Assembly (NCBI RefSeq): GCF_030683065.1
Contig: NZ_JAUXMX010000004.1
Location: 1-64,000 of the forward strand
Direction: 5' to 3'
From: Pseudomonas sp.
GTDB lineage: Bacteria > Pseudomonadota > Gammaproteobacteria > Pseudomonadales > Pseudomonadaceae
Length of the DNA stretch: 64,000 nucleotides
In this document: positions 26,505 to 36,968 of the stretch, one piece after another
Numbering within the stretch: position 1 is the stretch's first letter
Layout of the letters: every line of letters starts with the position of its first letter
Program-made: the position numbers and the translations under genes
Notes under the pieces: generated by a model
Told to the model about the DNA's origin: nothing
What the model saw: only the letters and a program-made list of their open reading frames with translations
Database searches by the model: none

Positions 26505-27968
26505 TCAACTGGCCTTTGCAGCTTCCGCTTGGCTGGGTGGGTTCAGATAGGCATCCAGCGAATCATCCATCGCCTCAAGCCACGGCGTATGGTGCGCCGG
26601 CGCCTGAGTACCGGTCATCAGGGAGCGATAGGAGTGATCCCTGAAGGTCAGGATATTGTTGTGCTTGTGCTGTTCCCACTGCAGAAACGTCTGGTTCACA
26701 CCCTCGATATCGAAGGTCGGGTAGTCGGTCTGCTCGATCAGGGATTTTATGTAATCGCCCTGAAAGCGGATCATCTGCTCATCGGTTTCAAGTAGCGCTT
26801 CGCGCTGACTCCAGTTCTGGATGGCGGCCTCCATCACGGGCTTTGCGGGCATGGTGATGCGACCCAGAATCACATCCCGCACATACCAGGCCTGGGCATC
26901 GAACATATTGAAGGTGTACCACTGGTCTTGCATGCCGAGGTAGAACAGTGCCGGCTGCTCGACCAGGGCCACACCCTCATGCAGACCAAGAGGCCAGAGA
27001 CGGTTGCTGGTTTTCAGGCGCAACTCTTCATCCAGAAACGGGAAGTGATGCAGATAGCCGGTACAGAGAATGATCGCATCGACTCGCTTGGAACTGCCGT
27101 CGACAAAATAGGCGGTATCGCCATCGACTTTGATCAGCAGCGGCTTTTCATCCCAATTATCCGGCCAATCGAAACCCATGGGCCGGCTGCGATAACTGCT
27201 GGTAATACTCCGTGCGCCGTACTTGTAGCATTGCGAGCCGATATCCTCGGCGGAATAACTGCTGCCAATCAGCAGAATGTCCTTGTCCTTGAACTCCAGC
27301 GCATCACGAAAATCATGGGCATGCAGAATGCGGCCATTGAAGCCCTCAAAACCCTCGAAAAACGGCACGCTGGGTGTCGAGAAATGACCGGAGGCCACAA
27401 TCACATGGTCATACAGTTCACTGCTGGTACTGTCACTGCCATGATCATGGGCAGTGACCGTGAATTGCCGACTTTGCGCGCAATAACTGACCTGCCGAAC
27501 CGGCGTATTGAAGCGTATATATTGACGGACATCGGCTTTCTCGACCCGGCCCTTGATGTAATCCCAGAGCACCGCGCGGGGCGGATAGGAGGCGATGGGC
27601 TGATCGAAGTGTTCATCGAAGGTGTAGTCGGCAAACTCGAGGCATTCCTTGGGGCCATTGGACCACAAGTAACGGTACATGCTGCCGTGTACCGGCTCGC
27701 CATTCTTGTCCAGTCCTGTGCGCCATGTGTAATTCCACAATCCGCCCCAGTCCGCCTGCTTTTCATAACAGACCAGTTCAGGAATTTCAGCGCCTTGTTC
27801 CTGGGCGGCTTGAAAGGCGCGAAGTTGTGCAAGGCCACTAGGGCCGGCACCAATAATGGCTACTCGAGTCGTGATACATTTCTCCCTGAATAAGACGCCT
27901 TGTTGCCGTATTAATAAGCAACAAGAACCCGGTCTATCAACTAGGCGAGTTAATAGATCAAGAACCAT
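26505..27968 (-). CDS. tmm: Trimethylamine monooxygenase (flavin-containing monooxygenase)
   Basis: Oxidises trimethylamine to TMAO with FAD, NADPH and oxygen. FAD motif [20 protein letters not shown] motif near [23 protein letters not shown] motif [32 protein letters not shown] later. The segments [37 protein letters not shown] and [18 protein letters not shown] are characteristic of Tmm. Length from the FAD strand is about 456 residues, as expected. The start is problematic: the conserved N-terminus ([11 protein letters not shown]) begins at 27875 with ATC, and the ATG beside it (27879-27877) is one base out of frame. The first in-frame ATG is at 27968, with TTG at 27977. No TMAO demethylase genes are nearby. 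Confidence 0.88.
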   Translation of the reverse strand: MVLDLLTRLVDRPGSCCLLIRQQGVLFREKCITTRVAIIGAGPSGLAQLRAFQAAQEQGAEIPELVCYEKQADWGGLWNYTWRTGLDKNGEPVHGSMYRYLWSNGPKECLEFADYTFDEHFDQPIASYPPRAVLWDYIKGRVEKADVRQYIRFNTPVRQVSYCAQSRQFTVTAHDHGSDSTSSELYDHVIVASGHFSTPSVPFFEGFEGFNGRILHAHDFRDALEFKDKDILLIGSSYSAEDIGSQCYKYGARSITSSYRSRPMGFDWPDNWDEKPLLIKVDGDTAYFVDGSSKRVDAIILCTGYLHHFPFLDEELRLKTSNRLWPLGLHEGVALVEQPALFYLGMQDQWYTFNMFDAQAWYVRDVILGRITMPAKPVMEAAIQNWSQREALLETDEQMIRFQGDYIKSLIEQTDYPTFDIEGVNQTFLQWEQHKHNNILTFRDHSYRSLMTGTQAPAHHTPWLEAMDDSLDAYLNPPSQAEAAKAS

Positions 27969-27977
27969 GAATCGCAA

Positions 27978-28640
27978 GATTCATGAGATCGATATGCGTA
28001 AAAACGATGTAAGACCATACAGCAAAGGCCCGCTCTTGTCCGTTTTGTGATGCCTTGTGGGTCTGCGACAATAAATATCAGGCGGCCAAAGGCGATTGTT
28101 CAAATCGCCCCATAATTGGCTGCAGCGCTTGCAGTGAAGGGCCTGTAGCAAGGCTACTGATCGCCCGCAGGGGCGGTTTGATGGTTACGCGAGCAGGCGG
28201 CAACAACTAACATTATTTTGAAATTAGTGGCACGACGACTTGCTTATCTGCGTTTTTAACGCCCCAGCGCACGGCATGTATACCGTAAAATCCCTGCCAA
28301 AAATCATGCGCCTGAACTGAGCATATCGGTGATATTAACCATGAACACAGAGACTTATTTGCTACGCAAGACGCGCCCCAAAGATCAGTTGCTTTTTAAC
28401 GAACTGATTACGAGAGCTTGAGACTAATTAGTTAACTGATTATTCATGCTGAGTAATAACATGACTTGTAATATGACCTGAATCAACAGGCGACAGTGGT
28501 CGCACGATTATTATCCTCCGCGTTAGAATTATTTTTATGGAGGCGACATCGTGAGTAGCGACGCTGCCTGGGCTCATCCCGCGCCTGTTAATTTTATATA
28601 GAGACACTCAACCCCTGCTCTCTATCAAGGAATCCTGTAT
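27978..28640. other. AT-richer intergenic region (about 660 bases)
   Basis: No family-recognisable gene. Two very short frames are visible: MNTETYLLRKTRPKDQLLFN... from 28341 (26 codons) and a GTG-started 16-codon frame at about 28552 behind a GGAGG-like site. Neither is convincing. TGGCACG-N5-TTGCT at about 28229 resembles a sigma54 promoter with spacing one base too long. Base composition is lower in GC than the flanking genes, suggesting acquired or decayed DNA. Confidence 0.45.
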
Positions 28641-28754
28641 TCAGGGTTTCAATACCGCGCGTAATTCGCGGCGCTTCAACGGCAGCAATCGGGCCGACTG
28701 CTTACGCGGCAACTCTTTCATTTTCACATAGACTTTCGATAGCAAACTGGCCAT
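28641..28754 (-). CDS. 37-residue basic small protein at the end of the MMPL operon
   Basis: An open frame starts 8 bases after the stop of the outer-membrane protein gene, with AGGGTG upstream of the ATG. The product begins MASLLSKVYVKMKELPRKQS and continues with a leucine/arginine-rich helix ending AVLKP. It is strongly basic and amphipathic, without signal peptide. Tight spacing behind the operon supports translation, but there is no family match I recognise, so it could be a chance frame. Confidence 0.45.
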   Translation of the reverse strand: MASLLSKVYVKMKELPRKQSARLLPLKRRELRAVLKP

Positions 28755-28762
28755 GGCGCACC

Positions 28763-30022
28763 CTAGAATTGATATTGCGTAGCTATATAAACGCTATTGT
28801 TTTTTCGGAAGGCGCCGTAATCCTCGGCACTGTTTTCACCGTCGAAAGCCAGGCAGCCGACGGATAACATCCATTGCATATCCATCTGCCAACGCGCCTC
28901 CAACTTGCTGAAACCCCCTTGCTTATTTATGTCGTAAAGCGTCGTCCACTCGATTTTCACGTCGGGGTCATAGAACGTTTTGGCGATCTGAAACGTGGCC
29001 AGATTCAACTCGCGCGGCAGGATCACCTCGTCTTCGGGCTCGCCCAGCCAGACATCCTGGTACTGGAAGTTCAGGTAAATGTCGCCGGGGGCGGTGTAAT
29101 CCAGCGAGAGGATCGCTGCGGTCGCATCGGTTTCCGTGAGGCCGTCAGCATCGGCCAGATAGCGCGCCAGCTCCGGGTAGATATACAGCTTGACGTCCTG
29201 GTAGCGCGCCAGTTCGGCGCGGGCTACCACATCGCCAAACGCATAGGCCGCATCGACGCCATAGGACAGGCTTTGGTATTCCTTGGTCTCCAGCGCCACC
29301 ACGCCCGGCGCGACGAATGTCCGCTCCACCCGCTGGCGGTGGTCGGTGCCGTAATAAACCGCGGCACCGAAATCCAGTCCGCCCAGGCGGCTGGTGTAGC
29401 GTCCCGCCCATTCGTGCCGCGGCGCGGATGCCTTGGAGGTGTTGACGGCAAAGCCCAGAGCGGCGAATTGCTCACGCTGGAAATCGGCATCGGCGAAATC
29501 GCAGGCCCGCTCGCACCAGATGCTGTCGGCATCGGCCAAGTGGTTGCGCGAGGACTCCGGGAAATAAAACAGCGCCAGGCTGGAGTCGCCCCACTCGATA
29601 CGTGTGCCGGCGGACAACCGCGCCAACTTGCGCTGCGCGCGCGGTTCCAGGTAATACCAGCGGGGGTCTTCGGCAAAGGCGAAATCCAGCGGATTGACGT
29701 CGTCGGCCCGGCCCCATACTTGCTGCTGCCAGCCGGCGAACAGATACACGGCGTCGTGCACCTGCCAATCCAACAGCAGCGTGCGCAGCTCAGCGCTGGC
29801 ACTTTCCACCGAGGTTTCGCCGTTGCCTTCAACTTCCACCTGCAAGCTCAGGCGCTCGGCGAGTTCGCCCGAGGCTGTCACCGCGGTGCGGCCCAGCAAG
29901 GCGGACTCGCCCGCCTCGCGAGCATCCATACGCAGGTCGACGGTGCCGGTGTGATTCCATCCGGCATTGGCCAATACAGGTGCCGATAACAGCAACGTGA
30001 GCAATCCCTTTCTCATCGACAC
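28763..30022 (-). CDS. Outer-membrane beta-barrel protein (DUF1302-like) of the MMPL operon
   Basis: A 419-residue exported protein with signal peptide MSMRKGLLTLLLSAPVLANA. Alternating polar/aromatic strands (DLRMDAREAGESALLGRTAV, LEVEGNGE-type turns) run to a terminal aromatic YIATQYQF, the outer-membrane barrel signature. The segment GWQQQVWGRADDVNPLDFAF resembles DUF1302-type proteins found beside MMPL exporters. It lies 3 bases downstream of the LolA-like gene. It probably provides the outer-membrane end of a lipid-handling pathway; inference from neighbours. Confidence 0.8.
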   Translation of the reverse strand: MSMRKGLLTLLLSAPVLANAGWNHTGTVDLRMDAREAGESALLGRTAVTASGELAERLSLQVEVEGNGETSVESASAELRTLLLDWQVHDAVYLFAGWQQQVWGRADDVNPLDFAFAEDPRWYYLEPRAQRKLARLSAGTRIEWGDSSLALFYFPESSRNHLADADSIWCERACDFADADFQREQFAALGFAVNTSKASAPRHEWAGRYTSRLGGLDFGAAVYYGTDHRQRVERTFVAPGVVALETKEYQSLSYGVDAAYAFGDVVARAELARYQDVKLYIYPELARYLADADGLTETDATAAILSLDYTAPGDIYLNFQYQDVWLGEPEDEVILPRELNLATFQIAKTFYDPDVKIEWTTLYDINKQGGFSKLEARWQMDMQWMLSVGCLAFDGENSAEDYGAFRKNNSVYIATQYQF

Positions 30023-30025
30023 GAA

Positions 30026-30790
30026 TCAAATCTCTCTGGCTGTTAACGCTTTGAAGCTGAATTGATCGACCTGTAACCCGAGGTTGTAATCGATCTTGTC
30101 AATGTTCATCACGGTGCTGGAGCCTTGCTTGACGCTCACCACCTTGGAGCGTGTCACTGTCCAGACACCTTCGATCTGCTCGGTCTGCTCGGCGGTCAGG
30201 GTCTTGAGCAGTTTGCCGTCCTGGTAGTACTCCACTTTCAGCTCCAGCAAGCGCTCGGGGTCGACCCAGGAAATCGTCCGCTCGTAGGGGTAATCCGACT
30301 TGTTCGGCACGGCCTGAACCACCGCCGTGGCGATACCGTCGAGCACTTCATCGCGCAGCTGTTGGTAGGTGAAATCCTCGGTGGCCTTGGCTTCGATATC
30401 CACGTAGAAGATGTCGGTGCCGAACAATGGACGGCCGCGCTCGGAACTTGAAATCTTGCGCGCTTCCTTCTTCGCCGCCTGGGATAGATACAGCCACTGC
30501 AAGGTCTCTTGTTTGTCTTCGCCGTGGACCAGCACACCGCTGCCGCGCATGAAGTTAGGCGCGGTGTACTTGAGCAGCGTCTTGTTGCCGGCGCTTTCCT
30601 CGATGTTCCAGATACGCAGCTGATACTCCTTGCTGCTGCCGCTTTTACTGGTGTACTCGAGGGTGACTTCGCTGAGCGCGTCATCACCGACATAGCGATT
30701 GTTGACCTTGTCCATCAGCCCTTGGGCGTCTTGTGCAACAACCACGACGGGCAGCGCGAGTATCAGCAGTACAGAGAGAATGCTGTTCAT
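30026..30790 (-). CDS. LolA-like outer-membrane lipoprotein-sorting protein
   Basis: A 254-residue periplasmic protein with a short signal peptide ending VVVAQ. The fold-type text ALSEVTLEYTSKSGSSKEYQ, then LLKYTAPNFMRGSGVLV, LYLSQAAKKEARKISSSERG and FGTDIFYVDIEA is that of the 'outer membrane lipoprotein-sorting protein' family, a LolA/LolB-related half barrel that binds lipid. Members are usually encoded next to an MMPL transporter, as here (3 bases between genes). It likely shuttles a lipid or lipoprotein from the MMPL pump to the outer membrane; the cargo is unknown. Confidence 0.87.
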   Translation of the reverse strand: MNSILSVLLILALPVVVVAQDAQGLMDKVNNRYVGDDALSEVTLEYTSKSGSSKEYQLRIWNIEESAGNKTLLKYTAPNFMRGSGVLVHGEDKQETLQWLYLSQAAKKEARKISSSERGRPLFGTDIFYVDIEAKATEDFTYQQLRDEVLDGIATAVVQAVPNKSDYPYERTISWVDPERLLELKVEYYQDGKLLKTLTAEQTEQIEGVWTVTRSKVVSVKQGSSTVMNIDKIDYNLGLQVDQFSFKALTAREI

Positions 30791-30793
30791 GGT

Positions 30794-33187
30794 TCAGGCC
30801 TCCTGTGCATCGGATTTAGCGGCGTGCGGTTGCAACTCCGACAGCGACGTTTGGCTTATCGCCGCGCCGCGCATAAGGAAACGCGGTTGCAGGACCAGGA
30901 TCACCGCGCCCAGCAACAGCAAGGTGCCGAGCGTGGCGAACAGGATGGTGACGATGTTCAACACACCGAAGTAGATGATCGGGGTGAAGGGCGATGCCAT
31001 CAGCACCAGATAGCCGCCGATCAGCGCCAGGGAGGTGTAGATGATCGCCCGACCGCTTTGCTGCAGGGTTTCGACAAAGGCACGCGGGTAATTGCCATGC
31101 TGGCGAACCTGTTGTTTGTAGGTCATCAGGAAATGGATGGTGTCGTCGATACCGATGCCGATCGCCATCGCCGAGACCAGCGCGGTGGCGATATTCAAAG
31201 GAATGCCGAACAGCCCCATAAAACCGAAGTTCACTGCCACAGCCAGGGATACCGGGATCAGGCTGATGATGCCGCCGAGCAACGAACGGAACACCAGGGT
31301 GGTGACGACAAACACGCAGATCAAGGCCAGCGCAACCGAGATGATCTGGCCTCGGATGATGCTGTCGTTGATATCCGAAACGATCATGATGTCGCCGTAA
31401 GGTTTAGCCTCCACCCCTGCCGGCAAGTTGGTCTTCAGCCAGGCGCTGGCCGCATCGATGATGCGTTTCTGGTTCTGTAGGCTTTCTTCCCGGTAGCTGC
31501 CGTCCGGGTATTCGATCAAGGCAAAGCGACCGCCGAAACTCAGCAGGCGGAAATCTTCATCGACCACATTGCGCAGGCTTTCACGTACATCGGCGCCCCA
31601 ACTGAATATCTCGATGTACTGCGCCACTTCCTCGGCGGACTGGGGAATGCGGTGATAGCTCTGGTCGCCGTTGTAGGCGCCGCTCATCTGCTTGACGTAG
31701 TCGGCCAGCGACAGGGTTACCTTGACCTGATCGCCGTACTCGCTGTGCAGCCAGTCCTTGAACGCCGCCAAGGTGGCCAGTACCGCAGGGTCCTTGGCGC
31801 CGTCCACCTTGCCGGTATCGATGACGAAGTTGAAGCCCACCACGCCGCCGAAGGATTGCGAAATCGCCCGGGAAGAGCGCACCAGGTTGGAGTCTTCCTT
31901 GAAGAAACTCAGGCCCGACGACTCCACTTTCACCTGTTGCAGGTAGTACGCCGAGCTACCGATCAGCAGCGCCCCCAGCCCCAGCACCCACCAGCGCCGA
32001 TTGACGATACCGCGCCCCAGCAGTTCTAACACGCTGTCGAGCACACGATTAAAGCGGCCTTTGGCGTGGCCGTTGCGCACGCCCTTGATCGGTTTCAGCA
32101 GGCTGATGATGGCCGGCAGCAGCGTCAGGTTGGCCATCCACAACACCACCACGGCAAAGCCCAGGGTGGTGGCGAAATCGCGGATGGCGACTATCGGGTT
32201 GAATATATTGGAGATGAAACCGAGAAAGGTCGTGGCGGCCGCGAGCAGAATGATCGGCCCGATATGTTGGCCAGTAGCACGCAGAATTGCCGAAGATAAT
32301 GCCTCCGGAGCCAGGCCGACTTGCCGGTAATACTCGTTCAGGAAGTGGATCGAATAGGACGAGCCCACCGCGATGATCAGCATGGGTACCAGGTTGGTGA
32401 TGATGGTGATCTTGATGCCCAGCATGCTCATCAAACCGGTGCTCGCCACCACCGCGAGAAGGATTGGCGCGAATGGCAGCAGCACGCCGCGAGCGGTATG
32501 GAAGGACAAGAACAACAGAGCGGCCAGCACCACCAGGAACAATGGCATCAACACGCCCATGTCGCGGTCCATGTAGCGCTTCATTTCATGCTGAATCACC
32601 GCCAACCCGGCAATCGGCCAGCGCCCTTGCAGGCCGGCCTGCTCCAGCGCCTGCTCGACCAGCTCGGTGGCGACCTGGTCGGTGATGCCGGCATTGAACT
32701 CCACCAGCAACGCCAGGCCCTTGCCGTCGAGGCTGAGCAGATTGCCGCGGTATACCGGATCACTGGCCAGGCGTTGTTGAATGAGCACGGGATTGAATCG
32801 CCCGGAGTCGGGGTCATCGACGATCTGGCCGACCTCGAAGGTACCGCCGCCGCCCTGAAGATATTGCTTGGAGAAGATCGAATGCACCTCACGAACGTGA
32901 GGCGACTGGCTCAGCTGCCTGCTTAGCGCATAGGCCGAAGCGAGCACCGGCTGAGTTAACACTTCGTCTTCGCTGACGCTGATAATGATGAAGCCAGCAG
33001 CGCCGAACACCTTCTCCATTTCATTGCGCAGGGTTACATGAGCGTTATGCTCAGGAACCAGTGCCTCGACCCGGCCATCGACCTGCAGCTTCGGCAGCTG
33101 GCTGGCGAACAGGGCGAAGACGATAAGCGATGCGAGAATGACCCACCAGGGTCGCTTTACCGAGAATACAACCAGTCCGTTGAACAT
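30794..33187 (-). CDS. RND/MMPL family transporter
   Basis: A 797-residue inner-membrane pump of the MMPL/HpnN-like RND class. An N-terminal helix (RPWWVILASLIVFALFASQL) is followed by a periplasmic domain, five clustered helices (MLIIAVGSSYSIHFLNEYY), then a repeat of that plan with SAMAIGIGIDDTIHFLMTYK. The GIDD aspartates are the proton-relay position of RND carriers. Related proteins move hopanoids, mycolates or other lipids. It has no HlyD or TolC partner nearby but does have a LolA-like carrier and a barrel protein. Expression is probably under the upstream ArsR repressor. Confidence 0.92.
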   Translation of the reverse strand: MFNGLVVFSVKRPWWVILASLIVFALFASQLPKLQVDGRVEALVPEHNAHVTLRNEMEKVFGAAGFIIISVSEDEVLTQPVLASAYALSRQLSQSPHVREVHSIFSKQYLQGGGGTFEVGQIVDDPDSGRFNPVLIQQRLASDPVYRGNLLSLDGKGLALLVEFNAGITDQVATELVEQALEQAGLQGRWPIAGLAVIQHEMKRYMDRDMGVLMPLFLVVLAALLFLSFHTARGVLLPFAPILLAVVASTGLMSMLGIKITIITNLVPMLIIAVGSSYSIHFLNEYYRQVGLAPEALSSAILRATGQHIGPIILLAAATTFLGFISNIFNPIVAIRDFATTLGFAVVVLWMANLTLLPAIISLLKPIKGVRNGHAKGRFNRVLDSVLELLGRGIVNRRWWVLGLGALLIGSSAYYLQQVKVESSGLSFFKEDSNLVRSSRAISQSFGGVVGFNFVIDTGKVDGAKDPAVLATLAAFKDWLHSEYGDQVKVTLSLADYVKQMSGAYNGDQSYHRIPQSAEEVAQYIEIFSWGADVRESLRNVVDEDFRLLSFGGRFALIEYPDGSYREESLQNQKRIIDAASAWLKTNLPAGVEAKPYGDIMIVSDINDSIIRGQIISVALALICVFVVTTLVFRSLLGGIISLIPVSLAVAVNFGFMGLFGIPLNIATALVSAMAIGIGIDDTIHFLMTYKQQVRQHGNYPRAFVETLQQSGRAIIYTSLALIGGYLVLMASPFTPIIYFGVLNIVTILFATLGTLLLLGAVILVLQPRFLMRGAAISQTSLSELQPHAAKSDAQEA

Positions 33188-33242
33188 TCGTCCTCCTGAG
33201 CCTGTCAGGACGAACTGGCGCGTTTGGGGCGGCGCTAAACCA

Positions 33243-33566
33243 TTACTCGTCCTTGAGCGCCTCGGGGCAGCAGCTCTCGAAATAATGCCTTATCGCCGTG
33301 GCGATGCCTTCCAAACGGTGCAAAATTGCCAGCCCGTCGAGTTCGTAAAATATGTGCCTGCCGCGTTTTTCCGCCTTCAGCACCCCAACGTCATGCATGA
33401 CGCTGAGGTGCCGTGAAACCACGGAGCGGTCCTGCGGCAGGTAGCCGGTGATCTCTGCAATGTCCATCTGGCCGTGCTGCGCCAACACCTTAAGAATGTC
33501 GATGCGGACCGGCTCGCTGAGCACTTTGAATAGCTTTGAATCGAAAATCTGGTGCAGTTCGCTCAT
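33243..33566 (-). CDS. ArsR/SmtB-family transcriptional regulator
   Basis: A 107-residue winged-helix repressor: LFKVLSEPVRIDILKVLAQH, then MDIAEITGYLPQDRSVVSRH as the recognition helix, wing at LKAEKRGRHIFYEL. The alpha3 metal motif ELCVCDL is absent. A vicinal pair in ESCCPE near the C-terminus could be a thiol or metal sensor site, or chance. It is 55 bases upstream of the MMPL gene in the same orientation, so it probably represses its own operon through the palindromes at 33597-33640. The inducer is unknown. Confidence 0.92.
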   Translation of the reverse strand: MSELHQIFDSKLFKVLSEPVRIDILKVLAQHGQMDIAEITGYLPQDRSVVSRHLSVMHDVGVLKAEKRGRHIFYELDGLAILHRLEGIATAIRHYFESCCPEALKDE

Positions 33567-33596
33567 ATGGGCTCTCCATATCGATTATTCATGCAC

Positions 33597-33640
33597 ACAT
33601 ATGCATATGTCAATTTATACCGATAACGATGCTAGCATCG
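33597..33640. promoter_or_regulatory. Two perfect palindromes, candidate ArsR operators
   Basis: ACATATGCATATGT (33597-33610) and CGATGCTAGCATCG (33627-33640) are both exact 14-base palindromes, with centres 30 bases apart (about three helical turns). They lie 31 and 61 bases upstream of the ArsR start, where the promoter is expected. Confidence 0.6.
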
Positions 33641-33668
33641 CCCATAAACAAATTGGCAACTATTGGGC

Positions 33669-33960
33669 CTATCGGTCAGTGTTCCGCGAGGGCTTCAGCC
33701 TCCTCGGTCAAGGGTGACACGCTCCACAGCTTCAGATCGGTCTAGACCTTGCCGGTCACAGCCAGAAAGGATTCCTGCATGGCCTGCATCATCGGTGTAT
33801 GAAAGGCATGGCTGCCGAGCAGGCGGGGAGAACGTCCCAGAGAGGACACATCCCTGGTGTAGATCAACGGCTTGTAGTCCGGTCCCTGGCCTTGGCCACA
33901 GCCGCCCTTGAGCCTTCTGTCGATCTGGGCCTGGGTCAGGCCATTGGATGTTCCAGGCAT
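33669..33960 (-). pseudogene. Truncated tnsA (Tn7-like transposase endonuclease subunit) remnant
   Basis: From an ATG at 33960 the frame reads LTQAQIDRRLKGGCGQGQGP and DYKPLIYTRDVSSLGRSPRL. This aligns with the start of Tn7 TnsA (VQIARRIKEGRGQG, DYIPWLTVQEVPSSGRSHRI). Homology stops after about 45 residues; the catalytic Glu/Asp/Lys domain is absent and the frame ends at 33742. Continuing in frame past that stop gives KLWSVSPLTEEAEALAEH to a TGA at 33669, possibly a C-terminal scrap. Orientation and position (just inside attTn7, reading away from glmS) are those of tnsA in Tn7. Confidence 0.78.
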
Positions 33961-34011
33961 GAGAAAACCTGCACCCGCTGTGTCGATCATCTCAACATAG
34001 TGGATGTAGGT

Positions 34012-35967
<1,956 letters not shown>

Positions 35968-35981
35968 AGTCTTGCTCCTTG

Positions 35982-36752
35982 TTAATGCTCTACGGCTGCG
36001 CAGATCAGGTTGACCCCGCGCGCTGTCAGTTGTTCACGCACTTCATCGCTGAGGCGCTCGTCGGTGATCAGGGTATGGACACTGCTCCAGGGCAGTTCCA
36101 GGTTGGGAATCTTGCGGCCAATCTTGTCGCTCTCGACCATCACCACCACTTCACGGGCCACCTCGGCCATCACCCGGGACAGGCCGAGCAGCTCGTTGAA
36201 AGTAGTGGTGCCACGGGCCAGGTCGATACCATCGGCACCGATAAACAACTGGTCGAAGTCGTAGGAGCGCAGCACCTGTTCGGCGACCTGGCCCTGGAAG
36301 GACTCCGAATGCGGGTCCCAGGTACCGCCCGTCATCAGCAGCACCGGCTCGTGCTCCAGTTCGCTGAGGGCGCGGGCCACATTCAGCGAGTTGGTCATCA
36401 CCACTAGCCCGGGCTTGTGCCCCAGCTCGGGGATCATCGCCGCCGTGGTGGTGCCGCTGTCGATGATGATCCGCGCATGCTCGCGAATGCGCGCCACCCC
36501 GGCGCGGGCGATGGCCTGCTTGTACCTGGAAATCGGCTGGGTGGCATCGCCGATTAATTCCTGCGGCAGCGACACCGCACCGCCATAACGGCGCAACAGT
36601 AGACCGTTTGTTTCCAGGGCGGCGAGGTCTTTGCGAACGGTCACTTCGGATGTCGCAAAACGCTTGGCCAACTCATCCACACTCACCTCGCCCTGCTCGG
36701 CGAGCAAGGCGAGAATGGTGTGACGACGTTGCGGAGTGTTGCGTTTCGACAT
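35982..36752 (-). CDS. glmR: DeoR-family transcriptional regulator GlmR
   Basis: A 256-residue DeoR/GlpR-type regulator. N-terminal [23 protein letters not shown], then [16 protein letters not shown]. The C-terminal sugar-phosphate sensor domain has [11 protein letters not shown] and [17 protein letters not shown]. It is located directly upstream of glmS in the same operon, as in P. aeruginosa, where it controls glmS and amino-sugar supply. Confidence 0.93.
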   Translation of the reverse strand: MSKRNTPQRRHTILALLAEQGEVSVDELAKRFATSEVTVRKDLAALETNGLLLRRYGGAVSLPQELIGDATQPISRYKQAIARAGVARIREHARIIIDSGTTTAAMIPELGHKPGLVVMTNSLNVARALSELEHEPVLLMTGGTWDPHSESFQGQVAEQVLRSYDFDQLFIGADGIDLARGTTTFNELLGLSRVMAEVAREVVVMVESDKIGRKIPNLELPWSSVHTLITDERLSDEVREQLTARGVNLICAAVEH

Positions 36753-36823
36753 GCTAAGTTTCGATTCGAAAGATAATGTCGCGAATCAAAACCTAATGAA
36801 GCTTTCGAGTCAAGCCTGAAAAC

Positions 36824-36848
36824 GACAAAAGGCGGCCGGGGCCGCCTC
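36824..36848 (-). terminator. Rho-independent terminator of glmU
   Basis: Read on the minus strand, GGCGGCC / GGCCGCC arms with a 2-base loop are followed by TTTTGTCG. It lies beyond the glmU stop and the family A repeat. Confidence 0.75.
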
Positions 36849-36856
36849 TAGGATCG

Positions 36857-36960
36857 GGTCGTCGATGGGTAGGGCCGCGTAGGTTAGCAGCAAGCGCAAC
36901 CCATCGATTGGCAGCATGGGTATCGCTGCGCTCAACCTACGCGGCCCTACCCATCCTACG
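36857..36960. repeat. Dispersed repeat, family A, with 22-bp perfect arms
   Basis: Arms 36864-36885 and 36934-36955 are exact inverted copies (GATGGGTAGGGCCGCGTAGG...). The internal CAACCCATC and GCATGGGTATCGCT match the copy at 4902-5009. It lies between glmU and its terminator and can form a long stem in the glmU transcript. Confidence 0.85.
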
Positions 36961-36968
36961 GAGTTGCT

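Noticed and set aside
28229..28245. TGGCACGACGACTTGCT, sigma54-like sequence in the 28 kb gap
   Set aside because: The GG-GC spacing is 11 instead of 10, which sigma54 hardly tolerates, and no gene or RNA motif follows.
28341..28421. 26-codon frame starting MNTETYLLRK
   Set aside because: No good ribosome site, no neighbouring gene to couple with, and low-GC random context.
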